64,000 bases of DNA. Source: Beutenbergia cavernae DSM 12333. Lineage in GTDB: Bacteria; Actinomycetota; Actinomycetes; Actinomycetales; Beutenbergiaceae. Location: NCBI RefSeq assembly GCF_000023105.1, contig NC_012669.1:3287025-3351024 (forward strand). The letters run 5' to 3'. The notes beneath the pieces were generated by a model that saw only the letters and a list, made by a program, of their open reading frames with translations, ran no database searches and had not been told where the DNA came from. Below are positions 1-8,924 of the stretch, piece by piece; position 1 is the first letter of the stretch; every line of letters begins with the position of its first letter. The position numbers were made by a program, and so were the translations under genes.

Positions 1-1251
1 CTCGCGGGACATCTCGCGGGCGAGCACGACCTTCTGCTGGTTCCCGCCCGACAGGGTGCTCGCCGGGACCTCGGGCGAGGTCGTCCGCACGTCGAACTCG
101 GCGATCCGCTGCTGAGCGTTCTCCTCCAGCCGCCCCCGGTCGATCGCGCCCCCGCGGGAGTACGGGCGGGCACCGACCAGGTCGAGCACCAGGTTCTCGG
201 TGATGGAGAAGTCGGCGATGATCCCGTCGGTGCTGCGGTCCTCCGGCACGAAGCCGAGCCCGGCGTCGAGCCGTTCGCGGACCGAGAGCGGGCCGAGATC
301 GCGGCCGTCGAGCTCGATCGTCCCGGCGGTCGGGGCCACGACCCCGAGGATCGCCTCCGTGAGCTCGGTCTGGCCGTTGCCCTGCACCCCCGCCACCGCG
401 AGGATCTCCCCGCGCGCGACCTCCAGATCGACGCCGTCGAGCACCGGCAGCCCCGCGGCGTCCGTGACGACCAGCCCACGCACCACCAGGCTGCTCGGCC
501 CGGGCGTCGCCGCCTCTTTCGCCACCCCCAGCTCGACCGACCGGCCGACCATCAGCGAGGCGAGCTCCTTCTCGGACGCGCTCGGCTCGGCCGAGCCGAC
601 CACCCGGCCGCGCCGGATCACGGTGATCCGGTCGGCGATCGCCTTGACCTCGCGGAGCTTGTGGGTGATGAAGAGGATCGACGTGCCGGCGGCCTTGAGC
701 TGGCGCATGATCTCGATGAGCTCGTCGGTCTCCTGCGGCGTGAGCACCGCCGTCGGCTCGTCGAGGATGAGCACGCGCGCCTCGCGGGAGAGCGCCTTGA
801 TGATCTCGACCCGCTGCTGGACGCCGACCGGGAGGTCCTCGATCCGCGTGTCGGGATCGACGCCGAACCCGAACCGCGCCGCCATGTCGGTGACGATCGC
901 GCGTGCGCGCGGCAGGTTGATCAGGCCCGCGGCCTGCGTCGGCTCGTAGCCGAGCACGACGTTCTCCGCCACGGTGAAGACCGGCACGAGCATGAAGTGC
1001 TGGTGGACCATGCCGATGCCGGCGGCGATCGCGTCGCCCGGTCCGGTGAACCGCGCGGGCTCGCCGTCGACGACGATCTCACCGGCGTCGGGCTCGTACA
1101 GCCCGTAGAGCACGTTCATGAGCGTGGACTTGCCCGCCCCGTTCTCGCCGAGGAGAGCGTGGATCTCGCCGGGCTCGACCACGAGGTCGATGCCGTCGTT
1201 CGCGACCAGGTCGCCGAACCGCTTGGTGATCCCGCGCAGCTCCAGCCTCAT
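1..1251 (-). CDS. BMP-family ABC importer, ATP-binding protein (3' end outside window)
   Basis: ATPase with two fused nucleotide-binding domains that energises import of the ligand caught by the neighbouring BMP lipoprotein. Visible: Walker [10 protein letters not shown] at residues 35-43, an aberrant signature LPVGVQQRVEI in domain 1, a degenerate second Walker A GVQGNGQTE, and a canonical [10 protein letters not shown] signature in domain 2 at the window edge. This asymmetry is normal for the YufO/NupA-type nucleoside importers. The ATG follows GTGGCCG; 417 codons are present and the C-terminal end and presumably two permease genes lie beyond position 1. The nucleoside substrate is inferred from the family, not seen. 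Confidence 0.93.
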   Translation of the reverse strand, partial: MRLELRGITKRFGDLVANDGIDLVVEPGEIHALLGENGAGKSTLMNVLYGLYEPDAGEIVVDGEPARFTGPGDAIAAGIGMVHQHFMLVPVFTVAENVVLGYEPTQAAGLINLPRARAIVTDMAARFGFGVDPDTRIEDLPVGVQQRVEIIKALSREARVLILDEPTAVLTPQETDELIEIMRQLKAAGTSILFITHKLREVKAIADRITVIRRGRVVGSAEPSASEKELASLMVGRSVELGVAKEAATPGPSSLVVRGLVVTDAAGLPVLDGVDLEVARGEILAVAGVQGNGQTELTEAILGVVAPTAGTIELDGRDLGPLSVRERLDAGLGFVPEDRSTDGIIADFSITENLVLDLVGARPYSRGGAIDRGRLEENAQQRIAEFDVRTTSPEVPASTLSGGNQQKVVLAREMSRE

Positions 1252-1334
1252 CGGCCACTCCTCACCGAGCACTCCTCACGGCCAGTGCGGCTCACTGTGC
1301 CGCGTTGTCCCTCGATCTGCACCCCCCGCACGAA

Positions 1335-1371
1335 CACCGGTGGTCCGGGCGCATCGCCCGGACCACCGGTG
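1335..1371 (-). terminator. Perfect 17-bp inverted repeat between binding-protein and ATPase genes
   Basis: Arms CACCGGTGGTCCGGGCG and its exact complement flank a 3-nt loop. It lies 20 nt after the stop of the BMP lipoprotein gene and about 85 nt before the ATPase start. There is no T-run, so it is more likely an attenuator or mRNA-stabilising hairpin giving excess binding protein over ATPase than a full terminator. Confidence 0.6.
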
Positions 1372-1391
1372 ATTCGCGTCGTTCGCGGGGA

Positions 1392-2519
1392 TCAGGGGGT
1401 GTTCGGGGACTCGACGACGAGCTCGCCCGAGATGATCTGCTCCCGGAGCTCGGCCACCCGGTCCACGACGTCCGCCGGGACCGCGTCCTCGAAGTCGTGG
1501 AACGGCGCGAGCGCCACGCCCTCGTTCTCGAGCGTGCCGACGTACGGCTCGCTGGAGAAGTTGCCCTGCGAGGCCTCGTCGATGGAGTCGAACACCGCCG
1601 CGCCGATCTCCTTCACGACGGACGTGAGGATGATGTCGCCGTACTCGGTCGACTCGAAGCCGTCGGAGTCGACCCAGATGATCCGGGTGCCCTCGACGCC
1701 CTCGGCGGCCGCGGCGGCACCGAGACCGACGGGACCGGCGACCGGCATCACGATGTCGGCGTTCTGGTTGAGGAAGCCCTGGGTGATGTTCTGCCCGTTG
1801 GCCTGGGTCTCGAAGTCGCCGGAGAACTGGCCGTCCTGCGTCTCCTTGTCCCAACCGAGCACCTGGACGTCGTCACCGCTGTCGGTGTTCCACTGGGCGA
1901 CGCCGTCGACGAAGCCGTCCATGAAGATGTTCACCGACGGGATCGGGAGGCCGCCGAACGTGCCGACGACGCCGGTCTCGGTCTGCGACCCGGCGACGTA
2001 ACCCGCCAGGAACGCGGCCTCGGCCGTGTTGAACAGGAGCGGCTTGACGTTGTCCAGCTCGACCGGCACCGGCGGGTCGGCCTCGGTGGCGCCCGGGTCG
2101 GACAGCGAGGAGTCGATGAGCGCGAACTGCAGGTCCGGGTTCGCGACAGCGGCGTCCTGGATCGCCTGCTCGAGCAGGAAGCCGACCCCGATGATGTAGG
2201 TGCAGCCGTCCTGGACGAGGCTGTCGATGTTGGGGCCGTAGTCCGCGTCGGCGGTGGACTCGACGGAGTTCACCTCGACGCCGAGCTCGTCGGCGGCACG
2301 CTCGAGGCCCTCGAAGCCGGACTGGTTGAACGACTGGTCGTCCCAGCCGCCCTGGTCGGACACCATGCAGGCCTTGAAGCCCTCCACCACGCCGCTGCCG
2401 CCGTCGGAGGTCTCCTCGGAGCCGCCTGCTGTCTCCTCCTCCTCGGGGGCAGCGCCGCACGCGGCGAGCGTCAGCGCGATGGCGGCGATGCCCGCCATGC
2501 CAAAGGTCGACTTCTTCAC
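1392..2519 (-). CDS. BMP-family lipoprotein, ABC importer substrate-binding protein
   Basis: Surface lipoprotein that captures the solute for the adjacent importer. GTG start chosen because AAGGAG lies 7 nt upstream and it gives a proper lipoprotein signal (VKKSTFGMAG...LTLAACG, Cys lipidation site near residue 20); a longer upstream reading lacks this. A Glu/Gly/Ser-rich linker follows, then the BMP/Med fold with motifs such as VSDQGGWDDQSFNQ and IPSVNIFMDGFVDG. 375 aa, typical of the family (BmpA/PnrA, purine-nucleoside binding in characterised members). The ATPase gene lies downstream after a hairpin. Substrate is inferred. Confidence 0.93.
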   Translation of the reverse strand: MKKSTFGMAGIAAIALTLAACGAAPEEEETAGGSEETSDGGSGVVEGFKACMVSDQGGWDDQSFNQSGFEGLERAADELGVEVNSVESTADADYGPNIDSLVQDGCTYIIGVGFLLEQAIQDAAVANPDLQFALIDSSLSDPGATEADPPVPVELDNVKPLLFNTAEAAFLAGYVAGSQTETGVVGTFGGLPIPSVNIFMDGFVDGVAQWNTDSGDDVQVLGWDKETQDGQFSGDFETQANGQNITQGFLNQNADIVMPVAGPVGLGAAAAAEGVEGTRIIWVDSDGFESTEYGDIILTSVVKEIGAAVFDSIDEASQGNFSSEPYVGTLENEGVALAPFHDFEDAVPADVVDRVAELREQIISGELVVESPNTP

Positions 2520-2683
2520 TCTGACTCCTTGAGTCCTCGTCCACCGGTGGGCGGTTGTGGAGCGCGCCGCGGGGTGCTGCGTGCGATTCGACGTCACCAT
2601 AACCGCCGCGACGTTCCGGGGGTGTTACATGCTGAGACCCTGACGGAAATCGTGATGCAACCGTGCCCTGTGGGATAACGGTG

Positions 2684-3931
2684 TCAGGCGACCGGGAGAC
2701 GCTCCGGCGCCGGACGCGACCCGGCGATGATCGCCGTCCGCGCAAGGATTCTCGCCCCGACGCCGATGGCGCGCTCGTCCACGACGAGGTCGCCGCGGTG
2801 GATGTCATAGGTCGGCCCGCCCGGCGTCCGGGTCCCCAGCCGCACCATGGCGCCCGGGACGCGGCGCAGGTACCAGGCGAAGTCCTCCCCGCCGAGCGAC
2901 TGCTCGGTGAGCAGCACGCCCTCCTCGCCGAGCGCCGTCCGCGCGGCGTGCTCGATGATCGCCACGGCGCGTTCCTCGTTGACGACCGGGGGCACGCCGC
3001 GCACGTGCGTGACCTCGACCCCGACGCCGTACGGCGCCACGATCTGCTCGATCGCGTCGTCGAGCACCGCACCCGCGTGCTCCCACGCGCCGGCGTCGAG
3101 CATGCGCAGCGTCCCGCGGAGGGTTCCGACGCTCGGGATCGCGTTCGCCGCCTGCCCCGCGCGCACGCTCCCCCACGTGAGGTTGGCGCCGGCGCGCGGG
3201 TCCAGCCGCCGCCCGAGCACCGACGGCGCCTGCGTGATCACCTGGCCGAGGGCGAAGACGACGTCGCCGGTCAGGTGCGGGCGCGACGTGTGACCTCCGG
3301 CCGACGTCAGCGTCACGGTGATCGTGTCCGACGCCGACGTGATGGAGCCGATGCGGGACCCGATCGCGCCGACGTCGACCTTCGGGTCGCAGTGCAGCGC
3401 GTAGACCTGCTCGACACCCTCGAGCACGCCGGCCTCGATGACGTCGAGAGCGCCGCCGGGCATGACCTCCTCGGCCGGCTGGAACACGAGGCGGACGCCG
3501 ACGGCGAGGTCGCCGGACGCGGCGAGCTCGGCGAGCGCCAGGCCCGCGCCGAGCACGACGCTCGTGTGCACGTCGTGCCCGCACGCGTGCGCCACACCGG
3601 CGTTCGTCGACGCGAACGGCAGCCCCGTGGTCTCCGGCACCGGCAGCGCGTCGAGGTCGGCACGCAGCCCGACGAGGCGGCGGCCGGTGCTCGCGGCGCT
3701 CGGGCCGACGTCGCACACGAGTCCCGAGCCGTGCAGCAGTCGCGGGCTCAGCCCGGCGGCGCGCAGCCGCTCGGCGACGGCGGCGGTGGTGCGCTGCTCC
3801 GTGCGGGCGAGCTCCGGATGCGCATGGATGTCGCGCCGGATCGCGACGAGCTCGTCGGTGAGGTCGGCGACGACGTCGTCGATGCGCGCGGCGAGCGCGG
3901 CGAGGGGACCTGTCAGGACGGGGGTGGACAC
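2684..3931 (-). CDS. M20-family amidohydrolase (M20D, N-acyl amino acid/aminobenzoyl-glutamate type)
   Basis: Zinc-dependent cytoplasmic amidase of the M20D branch (hippurate hydrolase, N-acyl-L-amino-acid amidohydrolase, AbgA-like). Visible: IRRDIHAHPELARTE near residue 32, metal motif HACGHDVHTSV around 115-125, FQPAEEVMPGGA with the catalytic Glu pair, and SAGGHTSRPH. 415 aa is full length. GTG start. It lies upstream of, and in the same direction as, the BMP importer genes with a 164-bp gap, so it may share their physiology, but no overlap ties them. Exact substrate cannot be read from sequence. Confidence 0.88.
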   Translation of the reverse strand: MSTPVLTGPLAALAARIDDVVADLTDELVAIRRDIHAHPELARTEQRTTAAVAERLRAAGLSPRLLHGSGLVCDVGPSAASTGRRLVGLRADLDALPVPETTGLPFASTNAGVAHACGHDVHTSVVLGAGLALAELAASGDLAVGVRLVFQPAEEVMPGGALDVIEAGVLEGVEQVYALHCDPKVDVGAIGSRIGSITSASDTITVTLTSAGGHTSRPHLTGDVVFALGQVITQAPSVLGRRLDPRAGANLTWGSVRAGQAANAIPSVGTLRGTLRMLDAGAWEHAGAVLDDAIEQIVAPYGVGVEVTHVRGVPPVVNEERAVAIIEHAARTALGEEGVLLTEQSLGGEDFAWYLRRVPGAMVRLGTRTPGGPTYDIHRGDLVVDERAIGVGARILARTAIIAGSRPAPERLPVA

Positions 3932-3979
3932 GCGGGTGAGGCTACCCGCGGACGCACCGACGCCGCCGTCTGAGTCCGC

Positions 3980-5128
3980 CTACAGCAGGCGGTCGGCGCC
4001 CCGCTCGGCGAGCGCGTCCACGGCGCGCTTCACGCCTTGCGCCTGGTCCCGTGTCGTGACGAGCAGCGCGTCGGGGGTGTCGACGACGACGGCGTCCGGC
4101 ACGCCCAGGACCGTCACCGTGCGTGCGCCGGCGGCCACGACGACGGCGCCCGCGGAGTCCCGCACGAGCGTCGCGTCGGCGTCGCCGAGCACGTGCACGC
4201 CGCCGGCGTCCGGCGCCAGCAGCGCACCGAGGGAGTCCCAGTCGCCGACGTCGTCCCAGGCGAAGTCCCCCGGGGCGACCGCGACGCCGCCGGCGGCCGC
4301 CACGGGTTCGGCGATCGCGTAGTCGATGGCGATCTTCTCGAGCGTCGGCCACACGCGCGCGAGGGTGTCGGGCTCGGCCGGTGTGTCCCAGGCGGCAGCG
4401 ATCTCGGTGAGGCCGGCGGCGAGCTCCGGCCGCTGCTGGGCGAGATGGTCGAGCAGCACGCGCGCGCGGACCACGAACATGCCCGCGTTCCACCGGTGGC
4501 GGCCGTCGGCGACGTACTCCGCGGCAGTGGCGGCGTCGGGCTTCTCCCGGAAAGCGACGACGCCACGCGCGCCGCGCTCCCCCGCCGCCCCGGGCAGCGG
4601 TTCGCCCACCTCGATGTACCCGAACGCCGTCGACGGCGTGGTGGCGGCGATCCCGATGGTCGCGACGGCGCCGTCCCGGGCCGCGGCGACGGCGGCCCCG
4701 ACCGCCTGCGCGAACGCGGCCTCCCCGTGGATCACGTGATCGGCGGCGAACGAGGCGAGGACGACGTCGCCGTGCCGGTGCGCGAGGACGGCGGCAGCGA
4801 GCCCGATCGCCGCCATGGAGTCGCGGGGCGACGGCTCGGCGAGCAGCGCGTCGGCGGGCAGGTCCGGCAGCTGCTCCGCGACGGCGCCGGCGTGCGCCCG
4901 CCCGGTGACGACCACCACCCGATCCGGCCCGGTCAGCGGCTGCAGCCGGTCCCAGGTGCCCTGGAGCAGGGTGCGCCCCGACCCGGTGAGGTCCAGCAGG
5001 AACTTCGGGTGTGCGCGGCGCGACAGCGGCCACAGGCGCGTCCCGGCTCCGCCGGCGGGGACGACGGCGTACAGGTCCTCGATCGGGCCGCCCACCTCGG
5101 GGGCTGCCTGCTCCGGCGCGCTCTGCAT
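3980..5128 (-). CDS. manC: Mannose-1-phosphate guanylyltransferase
   Basis: Makes GDP-mannose from mannose-1-phosphate and GTP for cell-envelope glycans. N-terminal nucleotidyltransferase signature VPAGGAGTRLWPLSRRAHPK at about residues 22-41, followed by DHVIHGE, GYIEVGE, FREKPD and NAGMFV, and the C-terminal DVGDWDSLGAL. The ATG giving MQSAPEQ was chosen over an upstream GTG because the family motif then starts near residue 20; 382 aa, matching short actinobacterial ManC without an isomerase domain. Transcribed divergently from sdhC across a 214-bp gap. Confidence 0.92.
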   Translation of the reverse strand: MQSAPEQAAPEVGGPIEDLYAVVPAGGAGTRLWPLSRRAHPKFLLDLTGSGRTLLQGTWDRLQPLTGPDRVVVVTGRAHAGAVAEQLPDLPADALLAEPSPRDSMAAIGLAAAVLAHRHGDVVLASFAADHVIHGEAAFAQAVGAAVAAARDGAVATIGIAATTPSTAFGYIEVGEPLPGAAGERGARGVVAFREKPDAATAAEYVADGRHRWNAGMFVVRARVLLDHLAQQRPELAAGLTEIAAAWDTPAEPDTLARVWPTLEKIAIDYAIAEPVAAAGGVAVAPGDFAWDDVGDWDSLGALLAPDAGGVHVLGDADATLVRDSAGAVVVAAGARTVTVLGVPDAVVVDTPDALLVTTRDQAQGVKRAVDALAERGADRLL

Positions 5129-5342
5129 GGCGGTCAGCGTACGGCGCCCGGCGCACCCGGCTCCGGGGGCTCGACGAACGTGGCGTGGGTCACGTCCGGG
5201 CCCCATCGGGGCTCTCGTGGCGCGAGCGCCTCCACAGAATCATTACAGTGGCCCGGAGACCCCTCGGACGTCTCCTGCCCCGCGACACTCGCGCCGTCGC
5301 CCGCGCTCGGACGTCCGCACGATGCCCGGGAGGCACAGACTC

Positions 5343-5771
5343 GTGGCCACAGCGCCGACCACACCGCCGCCGCCGACGCCTACCTCGTCGCGGGAGGTGG
5401 GGACCGGGACGCTGTACCGCGGCCGTGAGGGCATGTGGTCCTGGGTGCTCCACCGGGTCACGGGGATGCTCATCTTCCTGTTCCTGCTGGTGCACGTGCT
5501 GGACACGGCGCTCGTGCGCGTGTCGCCCGAGGCGTACAACTCCGTCATCGGGCACTACAAGACGCCGATCATGGGCCTGGGCGAGGCCGGGCTCGTCGCG
5601 GCGATCCTGTTCCACGCGTTCAACGGCGTGCGGATCATCCTCGTGGACTTCTGGGCGAAGGGCCCGAAGTACCAGCGGCTCATGATGTGGATCGTCATCG
5701 GCCTCGCCGTCGTGCTGTTCGCCGGGTTCCTGCCCCGCCACCTGATGAACGTGTTCGGAGGGGGGCACTGA
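5343..5771 (+). CDS. sdhC: Succinate dehydrogenase cytochrome b556 subunit
   Basis: Membrane anchor of complex II that helps bind haem b and quinone. Three predicted membrane helices; SWVLHRVTGMLIFLFLLVHV carries the conserved Ser/His/Arg of the family. GTG start selected because GGAGG stands 9 nt upstream; an in-frame ATG 21 nt earlier lacks a site. 142 aa with a Pro/Thr-rich N-terminal tail. First gene of sdhCDAB, its stop overlapping the sdhD start. A TACAGT box at 5244-5249 is a possible -10 element but its -35 is weak. Confidence 0.95.
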   Translation: MATAPTTPPPPTPTSSREVGTGTLYRGREGMWSWVLHRVTGMLIFLFLLVHVLDTALVRVSPEAYNSVIGHYKTPIMGLGEAGLVAAILFHAFNGVRIILVDFWAKGPKYQRLMMWIVIGLAVVLFAGFLPRHLMNVFGGGH

Positions 5772-6229
5772 TGGCGACCATCGACGACGGCGTCATCGCC
5801 AACCCGCGGGCGCGGTACACCCGGCGCCTGCGCACGCCCGGCAACAGCGAGCTGTGGGCCTGGATCTTCATGCGCGCCTCGGGCGTGCTGCTCATCGTGC
5901 TGATCTTCGGGCACCTGTTCGTCAACCTGCTCGTGGGCGACGGTGTCGGCGCGATCGACTTCGCGTTCGTGGGCGGCAAGTGGGCCTCCCCGTTCTGGCA
6001 GGTCTGGGACCTCCTCATGCTGTGGCTCGCGATGATCCACGGCACGAACGGCGTCCGCACGATCATCAACGACTACGCGGAGCGCGACGTGACGCGCGTC
6101 GTCCTCAAGTCGCTCCTCTACCTCGCGTTCGTCGTCACCGTCGTCCTCGGCACGCTCGTGATCTTCACGTTCGACCCGTGCCCCACCGGCGCCGCGGCGC
6201 ACCTGCTGCCGTCGTTCTGCACCGCCTGA
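5771..6229 (+). CDS. sdhD: Succinate dehydrogenase hydrophobic membrane anchor subunit
   Basis: Second membrane subunit of complex II. Three hydrophobic helices (IFMRASGVLLIVLIFGHLFV; a middle helix around WDLLMLWLAMIHGTNGVR; a third around LYLAFVVTVVLGTLVIF). The HGTNGVR motif with its His is characteristic of actinobacterial SdhD. 152 aa. TGATG overlap with sdhC indicates translational coupling; sdhA follows after 37 nt with its own strong ribosome site. Confidence 0.95.
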   Translation: MATIDDGVIANPRARYTRRLRTPGNSELWAWIFMRASGVLLIVLIFGHLFVNLLVGDGVGAIDFAFVGGKWASPFWQVWDLLMLWLAMIHGTNGVRTIINDYAERDVTRVVLKSLLYLAFVVTVVLGTLVIFTFDPCPTGAAAHLLPSFCTA

Positions 6230-6266
6230 CCGTCCCGAACCCGCCCGAACCCGAAGGAGGCCGCAC

Positions 6267-8069
6267 GTGCAGACGCACAGCTACGACGTCGTCATCGTGG
6301 GCGCCGGGGGCGCCGGGATGCGAGCCGCGCTGGAGTCGTCCTCACGCGCCCGCACCGCCGTCCTCACCAAGCTCTACCCCACCCGCTCCCACACCGGTGC
6401 CGCCCAGGGCGGCATGTGCGCCGCCCTCGCGAACGTCGAGGAGGACAACTGGGAGTGGCACACGTTCGACACCGTCAAGGGCGGCGACTACCTGGTCGAC
6501 CAGGACGCGGCCGAGGTCATGGCGAAGGAGGCCATCGACGCGGTCCTCGACCTGGAGAAGATGGGCCTGCCGTTCAACCGGACGCCCGACGGGAAGATCG
6601 ACCAGCGCCGGTTCGGCGGCCACACCCGCAACCACGGCGACGCCCCTGTGCGCCGTTCCTGCTACGCCGCCGACCGCACGGGCCACATGATCCTGCAGAC
6701 CCTGTACCAGCAGTGCGTCAAGGCCGGCGTGGAGTTCTTCAACGAGTTCTACGCGCTCGACCTCCTGCTGACCGCCGACCCGCAGGATCCCGACGGCGAC
6801 CCGCAGGTGGCCGGCGTCGTCGCCTACGAGCTCGCCACCGGTGAGATCCACGTGGTGCGCGCCAAGTCGGTGGTCTTCGCCACGGGCGGCGCCGGCAAGG
6901 TGTACAAGACGACGTCGAACGCCCACACGCTGACCGGCGACGGCATGGCGATCGCCTACCGCCGCGGGCTCCCGCTCGAGGACATGGAGTTCTTCCAGTT
7001 CCACCCCACGGGCCTCGCGGGCCTCGGCATCCTGCTCTCGGAGGCCGCCCGCGGCGAGGGCGCGATCCTGCGCAACAGCGACGGCGAACGCTTCATGGAG
7101 CGGTACGCGCCGACGCTGAAGGACCTCGCGCCTCGCGACGTCGTCGCCCGCGCGATGGCGAACGAGGTGCGGGAGGGCCGCGGCGCCGGCCCGAACAAGG
7201 ACTACGTGCTGCTCGACCTCACGCACCTCGAGCCGGCGCACATCGACGCGAAGCTCCCCGACATCACCGAGTTCGCCCGCACCTACCTCGGCGTCGAGCC
7301 GTACACGGAACCCGTGCCGGTGTACCCGACGGCGCACTACGCCATGGGTGGCATGCCCACCACCGTGGAGGGCGAGGTGCTGCGCAACAACACCGACATC
7401 GTCCCCGGGCTGTACGCCGCGGGCGAGGTGGCGTGCGTGAGCGTCCACGGCGCGAACCGGCTCGGCACGAACTCGCTGCTCGACATCAACGTGTTCGGCA
7501 AGCGGGCCGGCATCACCGCCGCCGAGTACGCGGCCGGCGCGACGCTCGCCGAGCTCCCCGACGACCCGGCCGGGCGCGTCGTCGCCCAGCTCGAGGCGAT
7601 GCGGACGCGCCCCGTCGGCGAGAAGGTGGCCGACCTGCGCCGGGCGCTGCAGGAGACGATGGACGTGAACGCGCAGGTGTTCCGCACGGAGGCCAGCCTC
7701 AAGCAGGCTCTGGTCGACATCCAGCAGCTCCAGGAGCGCTACGGCCACGTCGCCGTGCAGGACAAGGGCCGGCGGTACAACCTCGACCTGCTCGAGGCCG
7801 CCGAGCTCGGCTTCCTGCTGGACCTCGCCGAGGTCGTCGTGACCGGCGCGCTCGCCCGCAACGAGTCGCGCGGCGGTCACTACCGCGAGGACTACCCGCA
7901 GCGGGACGACACGAACTTCATGCGCCACACGATGGCCTACCGGGTCGCGACGACCGGTGCCGAGGGTGCCGAGGCGGTCGACGCCGCCGGGATCGGCCCG
8001 CACGAGGTGCGCCTCGACTACAAGCCCGTCACGTTGACCCGGTACCAGCCGATGGAGCGTAAGTTCTGA
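6267..8069 (+). CDS. sdhA: Succinate dehydrogenase flavoprotein subunit
   Basis: Catalytic subunit oxidising succinate to fumarate with covalently bound FAD. N-terminal dinucleotide fold VVIVGAGGAGMRAAL; RSHTGAAQGGMCAAL contains the His that carries FAD; catalytic region FHPTGLAGLGIL, SEAARGEGAILRN and the Arg in HGANRLGTNSLLD. 600 aa, full length for the actinobacterial type. GTG start with AAGGAGG 6 nt upstream. Its stop overlaps the sdhB ATG. Confidence 0.98.
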   Translation: MQTHSYDVVIVGAGGAGMRAALESSSRARTAVLTKLYPTRSHTGAAQGGMCAALANVEEDNWEWHTFDTVKGGDYLVDQDAAEVMAKEAIDAVLDLEKMGLPFNRTPDGKIDQRRFGGHTRNHGDAPVRRSCYAADRTGHMILQTLYQQCVKAGVEFFNEFYALDLLLTADPQDPDGDPQVAGVVAYELATGEIHVVRAKSVVFATGGAGKVYKTTSNAHTLTGDGMAIAYRRGLPLEDMEFFQFHPTGLAGLGILLSEAARGEGAILRNSDGERFMERYAPTLKDLAPRDVVARAMANEVREGRGAGPNKDYVLLDLTHLEPAHIDAKLPDITEFARTYLGVEPYTEPVPVYPTAHYAMGGMPTTVEGEVLRNNTDIVPGLYAAGEVACVSVHGANRLGTNSLLDINVFGKRAGITAAEYAAGATLAELPDDPAGRVVAQLEAMRTRPVGEKVADLRRALQETMDVNAQVFRTEASLKQALVDIQQLQERYGHVAVQDKGRRYNLDLLEAAELGFLLDLAEVVVTGALARNESRGGHYREDYPQRDDTNFMRHTMAYRVATTGAEGAEAVDAAGIGPHEVRLDYKPVTLTRYQPMERKF

Positions 8070-8833
8070 TGACCGCGACCCTCGAGGCGACCGACGCCGC
8101 ACCAGCTGTCGGCGAGGTGCCCTCCTTCGACGTCACGCTCCGCATCGAGCGGTACGACCCGGACGCCGCCGACCCGAAGCCGTACTGGCAGGAGTTCACC
8201 GTCCGGGCGCACGGCACCGACCGCCTGCTCGACGCCCTCCACTCCATCAAGTGGGACCAGGACGGGTCGCTGACGTTCCGCCGCTCGTGCGCGCACGGCG
8301 TGTGCGGGTCGGACGCCATGCGGATCAACGGCCGCAACCGCCTCGCGTGCAAGACGCTGCTCAAGGACCTCAACCCGGAGAAGGTCATCACCGTCGAGCC
8401 CATCAAGGGCCTGCCGGTCGAGAAGGACCTCATCGTCGACATGGAGCCGTTCTTCGCGTCCTACCGCGAGGTCATGCCGTTCCTCATGACGACGGGCAAC
8501 GCCCCGACCCGCGAGCGGCTGCAGTCGGCGGCGCAACGGGAGCGCTACGACGACACCACGAAGTGCATCCTGTGCGCGGCGTGCACCACGTCGTGCCCGG
8601 TCTTCTGGTCGGACGGGCAGTACTTCGGCCCGGCCGCGATCGTCAACGCGCACCGCTTCATCTTCGACAGCCGTGACGAGGGCGGGCAGCAGCGCCTGGA
8701 GATCCTCAACGACAAGGAGGGCGTGTGGCGGTGCCGCACGACCTTCAACTGCACCGAGGCGTGCCCGCGCGGCATCCAGGTGACGCAGGCGATCGCCGAG
8801 GTCAAGCGCGCGATCCTCACCCGCACCATCTGA
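8069..8833 (+). CDS. sdhB: Succinate dehydrogenase iron-sulfur subunit
   Basis: Carries electrons from FAD to quinone through three clusters. [2Fe-2S] motif SCAHGVCGSDAM...LAC, where Asp stands in the third ligand position as in many bacteria; [4Fe-4S] motif CILCAACTTSCP; [3Fe-4S] motif CRTTFNCTEACPRGI. 254 aa. Last gene of the operon; no classical terminator follows, but a triple 22-bp repeat lies immediately downstream. Confidence 0.98.
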   Translation: MTATLEATDAAPAVGEVPSFDVTLRIERYDPDAADPKPYWQEFTVRAHGTDRLLDALHSIKWDQDGSLTFRRSCAHGVCGSDAMRINGRNRLACKTLLKDLNPEKVITVEPIKGLPVEKDLIVDMEPFFASYREVMPFLMTTGNAPTRERLQSAAQRERYDDTTKCILCAACTTSCPVFWSDGQYFGPAAIVNAHRFIFDSRDEGGQQRLEILNDKEGVWRCRTTFNCTEACPRGIQVTQAIAEVKRAILTRTI

Positions 8834-8846
8834 CCGCCGGCCCCTT

Positions 8847-8910
8847 CGCGAGAGGATTTCTGCGCCACCGCGAGAGGATTTCTGCGCCACCGCGAGAGGT
8901 TTTCTGCGCC
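8847..8910. repeat. Three tandem copies of a 22-bp unit after sdhB
   Basis: Copies start at 8847, 8869 and 8891; the first two are identical over 22 bp, the third is shortened to 20 bp with one A-to-T change. Core read on the plus strand is GCGAGAGGATTTCTGCGCC. It fills almost all of the gap between sdhB and the next gene and ends about 15 nt before that gene's GTG. Function not evident; it could be a binding site array or slipped duplication. Confidence 0.85.
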
Positions 8911-8924
8911 GCTAGGGTGACGGC

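Noticed and set aside
1-1251. Defective ABC ATPase, because of odd signature and second Walker A motifs
   Set aside because: This asymmetry is standard for BMP-linked nucleoside importers.
6342-8102. Long minus-strand frame opposite sdhA
   Set aside because: Antisense shadow of a well-conserved flavoprotein gene, with no motif and no ribosome site.
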